Notes under the pieces: model-generated
The model's input: only the letters and a program-made list of their open reading frames with translations
Told to the model about the DNA's origin: nothing
The model's database searches: none
In this document: positions 63,101-64,000 of the stretch, piece after piece
How positions within the stretch are numbered: the stretch's first letter is position 1
Layout of the letters: each line of letters starts with the position of its first letter
NCBI GenBank assembly: GCA_964423645.1
Contig: CAYRFE010000018.1
Location: 1 to 64,000 of the forward strand
DNA length: 64,000 nt
Origin: CAYRFE01 sp964423645 [NCBI: uncultured bacterium]
GTDB taxonomy: Bacteria > Macinerneyibacteriota > Macinerneyibacteria > Macinerneyibacteriales
Direction: 5' to 3'
Program-made: the position numbers and the translations under genes

Positions 63101-64000
63101 CCACGCACAAGTTGCCGAGACACCCTGAATGGTCGTGCGGCAATTCGTCGGTACCGGTACTATCGATTTTGGTGCCGATGCATCATAGAGCACCGGGCGT
63201 ATCGGGTCGCTGTTTTTATCAATACCGGTAAGTACTATATCGAGCATACCGTCGTCGGCAGTTTTTGTCAGCAGTGTAGTATCGGCAGTCGCCGTGCCGG
63301 GATTAAGTGTGGACTGCAACGCAAGGTCTGTCGTGTAGATGCGTGTTGAGGCGTTGCCGTTCGCTTCTTTACCTGTTATCATAATATCTCGAGTACCGTT
63401 GCCGTCGATATCTCCCAACGATATACGGGGCTTCAAGACACCTTCGGCCTCGCCGCGAAGTGTATGTACTAAGACATTGCCGTCGGGTATCAATTCATAT
63501 GCACGTGTCACGCGTATACCGTCTCCGCCGATGCCGTTCATAACAAGCGTCGTACGATGCGCATCATTCATACCCCATGCCAGCGTACAATCCGACAACA
63601 TCGGAATATCCGCCGTCGCGAGTGTGAATACGCCTGCACCGTTGTTGCGATAGATACGCAGTATCGGATAGCCTGTGGAGTCGTTACCAGACACGAGAAT
63701 ATCAGTCGCACCATCGCCGTCGGCATCGCCTGCAAGACAACGCGCATTATAGATATAGCCAAACGGTATGTCTGCAATCGATGCGGGTATATAGTCATTG
63801 CCGTGACGCAGGTATACAAATATTGCCTGCGAACCCGACGTGGCATTAAGCTTTGATCCGACAAAATCACTATCACCGTCGGCGTCGATATCAGCCCAAA
63901 AGAACGAAGTATACTGCGTGGCGCCAAACGGTTGGACACGCGTAAATGAGCCGTTATCGTTGCGGTATATCCACCCGTTGATACTCAGGTCGAGATCGCC
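39191..64000 (-). CDS. Giant modular surface protein (partial, N-terminus outside window)
   Basis: The frame is open from the window edge at 64000 to a stop at 39191, at least 8,269 codons without interruption. A GTG at 63694 lies inside an FG-GAP-like repeat (DADGDGATDILVSGNDS) and is not the start. Order from N to C: Ca-binding FG-GAP/VCBS-like repeats and Fn3 domains (61270-64000); six leucine-rich-repeat modules with Fn3 and KNH-like domains between them (50670-61270); 21 KNH-like repeats in a row (44815-50670); alternating Fn3/KNH domains (about 40060-44815); a unique segment with PGCKPC; and a FlgD/type-IX-like tail. I count 41 KNH-like and 16 Fn3-like domains. It is a secreted adhesin or fibre by inference. 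A ~1 kb repeat-rich gap separates it from the next gene. Confidence 0.93.
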   Translation of the reverse strand, partial: GDLDLSINGWIYRNDNGSFTRVQPFGATQYTSFFWADIDADGDSDFVGSKLNATSGSQAIFVYLRHGNDYIPASIADIPFGYIYNARCLAGDADGDGATDILVSGNDSTGYPILRIYRNNGAGVFTLATADIPMLSDCTLAWGMNDAHRTTLVMNGIGGDGIRVTRAYELIPDGNVLVHTLRGEAEGVLKPRISLGDIDGNGTRDIMITGKEANGNASTRIYTTDLALQSTLNPGTATADTTLLTKTADDGMLDIVLTGIDKNSDPIRPVLYDASAPKSIVPVPTNCRTTIQGVSATCAWDAVPGMVYALTMGTSPGATDVIGTDADMLSGWRTRVDGQLLYNPTYTVQRLKPGTYYWRVQAVNSVHTASVFSDEQHFTISYTLSAPVAQFPVAHTVTVNPELRWEIVAGASQYRVEIARNADFSTIVTTDVTDSNRMIITGLTHDTAYFWRVQALHDAEESEWCAPVACTTGRFTATQYSVAGSNLTPIAPVPYGHTSLFAVSGLDGAGTPGTSLYRLNNGVSTQLPYMLDGAPFGRSVVIDFNCDNKEDMIVAGTSRVTLYNDIRDQCNEYTVVATLPDAHVAVADVNNDGYPDSILAGSFGIRVYENRYSKTENSHTFTETTALALQGVVTAMSAYDVNRDGHADLIVAQPDGTHIFINNGNGGFDVHATVLDGIAQGGIVVADYDRDGQDNIIIYGTTTSNAPCVFDHSVTVTGANASFSIIPHTLVVPQQPIVAVHGLAADGTTTVSISGRMENGTAITTVYTPTWTVREVLNLPQGQYAAVADVNYDDVQDLLYFTPSASGTDSLTVLTRHDVPSNTPPAATDLLVTITGRGDEALFSWTRLPGFEYRLQFGNGSRVTTINPVSYGQNGVAIKNLTVGNYSWHVEAIAPSGRTSSAEGNDFTIEPMRIPAEERNALIALYQSLAITDDNFPYDLYGKENWKINGEFLPYGTEHTWYGVTIEDGHVVSLDLSRFRTLYGQIPTEIGDLTELRELVFDYNYNNYVENKVYGALPNLFFILAKLEKFVMPEWEYTGEFPQELFELRALKYLDLQKHTMTGSLSSAIGQWTHMEHLDLSCTEEEDNGGGVSSVAAKGTNKTKGPQNDDPSNVGLTGVLPIEIGQLVQLKTFKLRGNNFSGSIPTELGLCTTLEILDLNANYFSGAIPDLSACSSLREIKLGGKGAQDSGNDDPILLVLKNTKGPMNGPEDEAGLTGSIPSWVTTLTSLEKFDVSFNKLTGVIPRFSNYSWLTLRCNNNAFTAIDTSSQSPTSLSVYDSIGTYAANAIAGYFPSELLKQWDEYDIAQGMQYNALMLTDEQREYLLANNYDVDMYELTQTIPPKNVRTELVNTTTVKVLWDEVLFTEQAGGYVLWYGTDPQAMESVVITDKYVTEYTIENCTENAEYMFTVQSYTDPHDDNPNALTSIHSIPVKCKMTLAPYILMERPITGTQIKQYNDLTITWKSNTNDPVKIELIHAGNAVQTIAETAENNGIYQWTVPASLPAGEYSVRVSAVNDSAISAQSALFGVAAYDYYTVSVDDDNKTVLVHQNGTSDINFYAASSNPLINGSVTVELLKGETVVRSEEADLWQDDNGVYSYRIQVSSVDTAGNDYRIRIRNQNYTHIVGTSDTFTIIGFHTTAPIATATFERGTPLAVQWESNATIPIKLVLMDCRSTPLEVAVLAEDIDASEGETQWAIPYSLTLHSNYRVDIYYHQEGGDTLLAQTPLFSITQEKIPLSEREALIVFYTAMQGDQWNTKNWKENGEFRPHGTEHLWNGVTITQGRVTALQLGGNKLNGLVPSAISALTQLQTIDLHDNTIIALPDSIGNLLLLQTLTLSHNQITALPETIGTLQSLQTLNCEYTSLTSLPTTIGNIQSLKYLYCNNNQLTALPESMKNLPALTRLEINSNQLTTLPQWLGELPALTQLFVNKNRLEGNIPDSILYSTTVQYLELEGNMLSGTISGMSPRLKSNGNAKLNYNMLTCHDVTITAVNKTYQTLPPLSLTSKVTAENTVMISWESQGFMSASSYFRVIYGTSPDALTNTVVTANKDQRSLILENCNPSSTHYWAVETVNPPDSNNANTCVQRSTTASFTFSMPHMYITSAPAGERFRRGSSIPVSWSHNFTSPVRIDLMQDSQRVAVLGEAERTNTFSWTVPESFVSEIMHNFPNPEFSLHDGLIRYYPFNGSTVDEAFQVSASLSGNPAAVNGKLFQAYEFIGASGLNTGTAASNAVRDYGQFSLSFWVYGANGSYPFAAFNGSTEQLSISQSQVKIGSITHTIPSISSNQWTHITFTYDGVALTVFVNGANTLQVQTPLNLTNTNLWFGRGFSSTGFEGRIDEAAVWNRALKPEEAYDIYRMQQPLIGNYTMRVASTEYSNIVAESSVPFYIVPDVIPDTERAALIAFYTATGGDSWTNKSGWKQDGAFSPVGTETSWYGVTIEDGHVTKLVFNNNDLTGTLPGLSDLPFLKELNVADNALTGVIPVDIGGCPQLSVFRANNNTLTGALPSTMKFLRQLTVLDVSHNSIAGVIPDISALTSMVYFDVSHNALSGALPSGFTAMTNCEVLCLSHNSLSGTIPAIGSLPKLQQLDLSYNQLIGTIPTGNYPSLTILHLSYNRLTGALPATLGNTGKLTSVALQCNALQGIIPTSIAMNQNATIDISYNMLMTHDTALIDRLNGIDPTLLASQTIAPSAITATPADTGITVSWQPIAYTGDGGYYRVSYGLDPNDTDLSMYAVTDSKSTATLPLTYAALNRVWHIRVATYTPAHDEQVNELISTESASLTFVHGLVLTSPNGTERWQCGTTYPITWMRGVDGPVKIELVKGAEVVQTIADSVEGESYEWIISDNTAAGNDYRIRITHIGDSRFMSQSERPFAIKEASFLQITQPQGSEQWMIGTTKAITWQDNLDGAVRIELVRNDGVSEVVADSAPSSGVYSWQIREDMPLAADYRIRITSVEKPSLIAVSAATFTVIDNPFPKSERDALLALFAATKGTSWKNKNGWIQPNGKFGDRGTEGTWTGIRVENDHVVEICLFDNNLNGTLPPEIGNFPMLRVLQLGNNTLASVLLQELAQLTNLESLRLEGTGLSGEIPSFIGSLTKLKDLYLNNNALTGSIPESLGNLENVQTLKLERNALSGTLPGSLGGLHALKFLYVHNNLLEGQLPDSLCDMENLEEADLSNNTFSGVLPGRIGYLYKLKRFNLRNNAFSGEIPSSIMNCTALNTNTIDIRDNALFTTNVSVKAFMDAKQPDWDVLQTVTPAHVSTAMVLKDKASISWLPIKNRYNGGYYIVRYGTDPANLTGEVHTADKNAISYMIEGLSGETMYYYAVASFTPAHDEQKNAITSNFSSVASFRTKGDNYIEITYPNLPAVLKKGDRLTITWHDTIDANVKIELYNHNYFSRIIEPMTASDGEYEWTIPENFPESTGYKIRIVSADDNTLYDLSDHTFTIEGKNISVIPVTVQWMQGRSAEIKWTSTLTSPVKLELMRDSTVAHVVAESTPNNGNYIWRLPEDIQPSVEYLVRVTSVDEPSVSAISGHITVVENPYPLDEYLALCELFTLSQGSSWRNKQNWRKPDGTPNERGTHGTWYGVTLNGTNVTAIELPGNKVSGAILHLLEKFPYIKKIDLRDNGITGRIPASIGLLSQLEELRLSYNYGVGNTIPSEIGNLPLLRHLDLSAMNLIGIIPPTLGNCTKLNVLLLNNNQLTSTIPAHIGNCTQLEYVDMSDNQLSGVIPAALSNCTQMKRLLLANNEFSGDIPSDIAYCAQLTELVLSGNRLTGAIPESLGSCTNLESLILQSNKLSGTLPQSMSNLTKLNKNRSSIHYNQLTVEGDTLRAFVNQKFENWEYTQTLPVKGLIATPAGTGKILLTLQTKLPNEPYVSYTVHYGTSQGYYPFEAIIPSTGKLTITNCDTNAAAYYFKVSTRTAIHGDQKNELLSAESEEFIYDMTTPYCIITSSGQSELARVNTEYTVRWESNIGGTVAIELVHDNDIVRVLADNAPNNGSFVWTIPADIPNDSGYGFRITPQSNLDCVTDRTGFLRIADKVIALLEPQSTTVWEASKTYTIRWESIIDGNVKVELFLDGSFVTTIAANAPKSGDLQWLVPSWITFGDGYRVRVTSLESPTLFDDGTGDFNIQFPRIPIEEREALLRLYTQCNGDTWIHNDNWKKSDGSFNEHGTEHLWYGVTVQNHHVTAIRLQGMRLQGELPDLTGLRLLTALDLSDNEINGDIGDMDDEFSEWDDMESFKISDNGITGCIPASVGNLRKAKEFDIRDNDIYGTYPPEFADIGADLGDGSGTGGGEGDIPDIRTKGNRLVCDDSLVREFLDGDDGSEGADQDWRNQRTAPQNVCAEAISESEILVSWDQVPELPEGSKYVVYYGLHPSSFTSYVITNSLTDTRVLVRNLRPSTDYYFVVSYAIKMSAIPDDWEYGPKSDTVTATTKFAPFITIQSPINGQRMEKGKIYTIAWDDNCEIPVVIELLRNNLVQNVITTAAVDVQSYQWTVPFELETAADYSIRVRREDSYTVSAVSNGLFAIEDPRYFTLLAPNNGEVLIRGAAYDIRWESIVGNNMVLELYKNDAFDSLITATAANTGSFVWTVPSILDETGVYRIRISSPAMPGHSDMSDAPFTVRDKFITVTAPNSSLIAKQNTELLVTWETNLLGQVRIDLMKNNTVIRTLATVAASSKSWKWFIPIDIAAAQDYRIALTVVEENVADVSDTDFIIALRDYVACTVPVQNAQWRIGRTHSISWTNDVDTDVALELWNATERVVVIHESTPNDGTFDWTIPDSVIPGSSYRIKVISNYNSAQYSFSKIFTIIRDTITVSAPNTVVTIPQDTDYVIRWSSTTTDPLKIELYKGNNLFTIITSSTADTKSFTWHPGFDIPTGDDYRIRITNTVYEHVYDISDTVFSIGMGSYFTVTAPKTGDKLIANTPLEIIWTDKLREPVRIDLYANSAYEQTIVASTEGDGSYVWNIPAGIPASTAYQIRISAVSDAQKFTMSGLCEIRPKYIAMNAPKSGNEWYLNTAYTVSWASNSNEPVSLHLYKGGTQYAQIAETVVGSSFTWTIPYSCEPGNDYTVVAVNKNDTSVKGVSESFTIAVKPYITVTAPVTNADWRVGNSYTVTWTNEVDAFVRLELWKDSVRVQIIQDNVVNNGEYTWKVPESVTSGAGYRIRVVSKVNGTQFAQSGAFTIQRNDLTITQPTAIAWKQDTLQRISWTKNVSGPVKIELLRDGLLVAVLHNGTSALYYDYHMPLNQPLGDTYSLRITALDHPTVLGTSEHFSVVFGDYVHIASPATGTKAVHGFPMTIAWTDKYSEPSKITLYKGNELLRDIAASVNGNEYTWIVPSDCVPAQDYSIRVESTEDVLKHAVSGVFTIEAPVLSITSPAVVQQWKQDTVHALTWTSNVPGAYRVELLRDNEAVSVIADNLTSKTMQWHIPLAQQLGIYRVRVTSAVNPSVEAESADFNVILGDYIAISSPKANDRWVMGQTYSVAWTDKCEEPVEVSLLKNGMHIQTLSASTAEQSISWTVPTDSVVGNDYRIRVESTLDPLKYAESPLFAIDAPFITLASPTSGAQWQQDTTHTITWTTNSNKTMRVELIAEDETVTSLSDAVSAKQYTWAIPLQQPTGTYRIRVSAVDDSGIAAISEPFAITFGTYITVTAPTQGSTIVHRAPYEIRWTDKISENVMITVYNGDTLVREITASAPSNGTYVWTPDETLIPVDSYRIKITSVEDAFKTGFSPTFRIAAPALAVSEPSNGWVWKQGENRTIRWTGIVSGAVRIELLQDGAVTVLGTVQSGSSFAWTIPYSITPHTQSYIRAVSVADPAVIGVSEPFTIAYGQYYTFTTPNTALTVREATTYTVQWSRLNNDPVTVCLERDGEIIHTIAEATIASSAIWSVPTGLSHTTGYTLSITSDNNSLVRTISNMVTIEKRFITCTSPAEGAVLRQGNVHTVTWATNCSGLTRIVLLQYGMEVRTIAEVNAQNKSFAWTVPTAIAAGSGYTLGLSMADGTASQESGSFTIIPGNYLTITEPTSAVSRLTGQTQVIRWTNTVDSFVRIELRNSQGLIRVLEESTANSGEYSWAIPEDTVDGHYSIRVVSMSDMTQYTQTPTITVTHPFITLITPVSNDAWMKGNRHSITWNDSLPGNVRIELVHTDTVTMIADTTPSDGHHEWTVPTDIPAGNSYRIRITSIDMPEVISESEQFTIEEYAHITMITPHAGSNWRAGTAYTITWNDAIDENVRIELLRGNDPAVELAASVPSSGQWQWTIDPALSASDTYRIRITSVVDSEKTVISAPFTVMHDAITLTAPNGMESWSLDEKPVIRWQNSTGSAVRLELLQGNEIIAVIAENIVNANSYTWSIPATVPAGSYTVKVVSVDNSALHDSSDASFTLTPSVVAMPESLSAVYTAVDGMVRVQWTDKAQNETEYIVEERMNDGQWISVATLPANSSSWSAVRNAAGVYHYRVAARNVYTVSEYAESSAVAIAFISILKPTEQEKVYTGKTYEIIWKDSIAEQVHIELVQNGSVVSFIATADSNGSYYWPVPAVLAAGQYSIRITSVDDTAKTAESASFMIAKEYITVLTPVVSQLWVAGMTHAITWSDSIDENVRIELMKNGSVDAVIAASTESNGSCTWTVPMSVVGGTGYSVRITSVIDGEKTAESHIFTIRKDTLTVSAPNGGEQWKQGTQHSITWSQSIAGSVIITCVAADGAVYPITQTVSATTTYAWTIADTLPPGQYRVKIISVDNPNLFDESNEVFTITEKDYISITSPSQGTQWVGDTRQMIRWIDAVDSHVSVRVYAQGVLVATIAENIENNGQFEWDIPSDLAGTFTLRVTSASNPSQSAESPQFTVAKKYITLASPQNGQVWRKGSTYMITWTDNTDSNVRIELRQGDTVIREIVESTESDGSFEWAVPFDIENAMYTIRITDTVSTHIFGESASPFSIQPELLYAPSELRAEPALNSNAVVLHWKDNAHNETGFSIFRSKGQAPSVKIADVPADTVAYTDASVDFGEYTYTVAAFTDHSLSEKSNTATMTVYGLQLTSPLVAQSWRQRHEYTVSWDGNIDGLVRLELLHDDQSPITIAEIGRVSGSYTWRVPDSVTPQGGYRIRITSAAIETLQDTSEGTIEILPAFITAPDTVTAEFSSIESAVTVRWNDLSDNESSFIIERSYNGDVFSAIGTVSANTTQFTDTDVIAGVYRYRVRAVNNYTASPFSNIVEIATSYLTVHAIASSITHDSDIVIEWSSNITGLFTIALVKNGNLHRVITETAQNGRYTWLVSDTIEPGTYTVRITAVNDAQISAESNELQVVPASVEAPSSLAASYIPGGAPTITLTWVDESRNETGFNMYRSRNNTPFVFIAEVSANTTEWTDTAISGGYYRYRVTAKTAYSESIPSAIITVKGYHVEMKKPLPGEKLTRDSMYTVMWDGNYPDDVTLTLYRDSVFVRTIAERVQGRTFAWRVDNDLQPGDYTLRVSASDDEEIFVSSAEFSIIPRSVTAPSGLNAAFDAQTKTVRLEWVDNADNETAYEVERAEGSNSQFERIAQLEASSLSFVDNNITASSYRYRVRAVNSDTVSDYSDVISIVTTYIDVISPDANTMVRQNAVLPITWQSNSGESVAVDLMKGNDVVTIITGSTDNDGMFEWLIPDTIIPGKYAVSVHSDDLACKGVSAEFSILPAEISAPTHVRAEYSYQDATIDVRWVDTATNETAYHIYVAKNGAVAQKLGEVDAVTTRWIMNNIEPGIYEISVCAVNQFTQSPMSESVRVKAYHLTLKDPNGGEKIRIGDMLTIQWIGTVPGDTVVELMRNSTVIREIGIVSGSSTTWQIPADVAVGTGYSVRITSYGDPSFADVSDNTFEIIPQFDMITAPSELKGTYMASSDTLTLLWKDNSNDEMQFEVFRRGNYHGSTEQFVKIGSVGANTTSWKDTQLEIHKGYYAYIKTCFGTILVMIKETSYQYRVRAINSVIVSEFSNLYDFAVKRLYVNFWLPGCKPCFTANTRTSLDGMEEISEDVMKKMLINLSGHEYAITSKEVFDSLLRNAEYGSQTFSLALENQQSNNITLHKQSLRQGNTLSVVSQSIRVRYTEIDSVLFVPIAATYMADPKVSPYGTPFYVGMQNDGKAILEVRNRFGRQGVLLQYSNDEWTLVDYGREVLLIKQSGIYMIGDDKDNLLIPSLRETALKQNYPNPFNPTTTIDYDLAESGTVQVTIFDTKGRTVIVLIDRYMEQGPHTIMWDGRDKSGKVMPSGVYYAVLEINGKRYTRKMVMLK
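39194..39462 (-). other. Giant protein: C-terminal FlgD/type-IX-like sorting domain
   Basis: Last 89 residues: KQNYPNPFNPTTTIDYDL, VTIFDTKGR, WDGRDKSGKVMPSGVYYAVL, KMVMLK. This is the common C-terminal tail of exported proteins in the FCB group, resembling both the type IX secretion tail and the FlgD Ig-like fold. Confidence 0.88.
44815..50670 (-). repeat. Giant protein: 21 tandem Kre9/KNH-like repeats
   Basis: Twenty-one units averaging about 93 aa. Consensus: ITVTxPxxGxxWxxGxxYxIxWTxxxxxxVRIELxKxxxxxxxIxxxTxNxGxYxWxIPxxxxxGxxYRIRVxSxxDxxxxxxSxxFTI, given here only as a pattern. It fits the Kre9/KNH (Ser-Thr-rich wall-anchor) family PF10342 found in fungal cell walls and many bacterial surface proteins. 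Alternate units are more alike than neighbours over part of the run. Confidence 0.8.
50965..51590 (-). other. Giant protein: leucine-rich-repeat module 6
   Basis: Cap IPIEEREALLRLYTQCNGDTW, GTEHLWYGVTV. It is the shortest module, with an acidic/Gly-rich loop (DLGDGSGTGGGEGD near 51110-51150) before its end at RTAPQNVC. One Fn3 follows, then the long KNH run. Confidence 0.8.
52445..53367 (-). other. Giant protein: leucine-rich-repeat module 5
   Basis: Cap PYPLDEYLALCELFTLSQGSSW, GTHGTWYGVTL; repeats such as IPAHIGNCTQLEYVDMSDNQLSG; closes at TQTLPVKG. Fn3 and two KNH-like domains follow. Confidence 0.8.
54222..55071 (-). other. Giant protein: leucine-rich-repeat module 4
   Basis: Cap PFPKSERDALLALFAATKGTSW, GTEGTWTGIRV; plant-type LxGxIP repeats; closes at QTVTPAHV. 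Fn3 and two KNH-like domains follow. Confidence 0.8.
55925..56818 (-). other. Giant protein: leucine-rich-repeat module 3
   Basis: Cap IPDTERAALIAFYTATGGDSW, GTETSWYGVTIEDGHV; LxGxIP/LxGxLP repeats; closes at QTIAPSAIT. Fn3 and two KNH-like domains follow. Confidence 0.8.
56915..57510 (-). other. Giant protein: LamG-like domain inserted in a KNH repeat
   Basis: About 195 residues starting near LHDGLIRYYPFNGS and ending RALKPEEAYDIYRMQQP, a concanavalin A/LamG-like jellyroll (FSLSFWVYG, WTHITFTYDG, GFEGRIDEAAVWNRAL). Left of it is the first half of a KNH-like domain ending FSWTVPESF. Right of it the second half resumes at LIGNYTMRVAS and ends YIVPD. Confidence 0.82.
57995..58795 (-). other. 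Giant protein: leucine-rich-repeat module 2
   Basis: Cap IPLSEREALIVFYTAMQGDQW, GTEHLWNGVTI. The repeats are of the LxxLxxLxLxxNxLTxLPxxIGxL kind rather than LxGxIP, so this module differs in subtype from the other five. Fn3 and one KNH-like domain (with the LamG insertion) follow. Confidence 0.8.
59975..61266 (-). other. Giant protein: leucine-rich-repeat module 1
   Basis: It begins with the shared cap (IPAEERNALIALYQ, GTEHTWYGVTIEDGHV) and runs through LxxLxLxxNxLxGxIP repeats of the plant type. It ends at QTIPPKN. It is the longest of the six and contains two spacer insertions rich in Gly/Lys/Asp (near 60390-60470 and 60670-60760). One Fn3 and three KNH-like domains follow. Confidence 0.8.
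61270..64000 (-). other. Giant protein: FG-GAP/VCBS-like repeats plus three Fn3 domains
   Basis: At least eight DxDxDGxxD-type loops are visible (DIDADGDSD, DADGDGATD, DIDGNGTRD, DFNCDNKED, DVNNDGYPD, DVNRDGHAD, DYDRDGQDN, DVNYDDVQD). Two Fn3-like domains (about 62560-63190) interrupt them and a third (about 61270-61540) closes the block. Such loops bind Ca2+ in integrin-like beta-propellers. Confidence 0.8.

Noticed and set aside
63694-63694. GTG codon as start of the giant protein
   Set aside because: The frame is open to the window edge and the residues upstream (for example FWADIDADGDSDFVGSKL) are the same FG-GAP-like repeats, so the GTG is internal.
39191-64000. CRISPR array or DNA-level satellite in the giant gene
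   Set aside because: The repetition is at the protein level with diverged codons. There are no short identical direct repeats with spacers.

Overview
The window is a 64 kb stretch of chromosome (mid-40s % GC by eye) from a Gram-negative bacterium. The Gram-negative call rests on a lipobox lipoprotein, a large outer-membrane-barrel-like protein ending in Phe, and a giant surface protein ending in a FlgD-like/type-IX-like 'NYPNPFNP' tail. The tail and a DUF4837-like lipoprotein point to the FCB group (Fibrobacterota, Bacteroidota relatives or a neighbouring candidate phylum). An oxygen-sensitive glycyl-radical enzyme implies an anaerobe. I cannot name the species.

Layout, left to right. (1) 1-51: 3' part of tRNA-Thr(CGT). 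(2) 97-4065, minus: an FCD-type GntR regulator, a glycyl-radical activase and a trans-4-hydroxyproline dehydratase (HypD type), with a palindromic operator on the promoter. (3) 4193-4554: a MITE-like element with terminal inverted repeats. (4) 4660-10263, minus: an overlapping five-gene operon of HisC-like aminotransferase, FapA/DUF342, YchF-like NTPase, HDOD and GAF proteins. (5) 10650-16230, minus: a two-repeat secreted protein, a B12-type radical SAM protein, an outer-membrane protein and a DUF4837 lipoprotein. The last two are the tail of (6), the housekeeping operon ylxM-ffh-rpsP-khpA-rimM-trmD-rplS-rnhB, driven by a strong promoter at 21204-21232. (7) 21335-28891, minus: a small secreted protein, an SDR, a nuclease, nth, and the cmk-plsC-ispH-rpsA cluster. 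(8) 28985-30730, plus: tRNA-Asn, ddl, trmL. (9) 30939-34080, minus: three paralogous four-Cys membrane proteins and a radical SAM/SPASM enzyme. (10) 34131-37407: a YegI-like kinase divergent from a diguanylate cyclase. (11) 37494-39190: a second small secreted protein and about 1 kb of stacked intergenic repeats. (12) 39191-64000, minus: one open frame of at least 8,269 codons that runs off the window.

The giant gene fills 39% of the window. It reads, N to C: FG-GAP/VCBS-like Ca-binding repeats with Fn3 domains; six plant-type leucine-rich-repeat modules, each with the same N-cap and a following Fn3 domain; 41 Kre9/KNH-like beta-sandwich repeats (21 in one uninterrupted run); a LamG-like domain inserted inside one KNH repeat; seven further Fn3 domains; and a sorting tail. 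It is most simply a giant adhesin or surface fibre.

The best candidates for undescribed biology are the giant protein, the radical SAM/SPASM plus four-Cys paralog cluster bounded by two inverted MITE-like elements, the element family itself, and a pair of small secreted-protein genes whose upstream regions are better conserved than their coding regions. Three genes appear to be transcribed as leaderless mRNAs from good -35/-10 promoters 6-8 nt ahead of the start codon.
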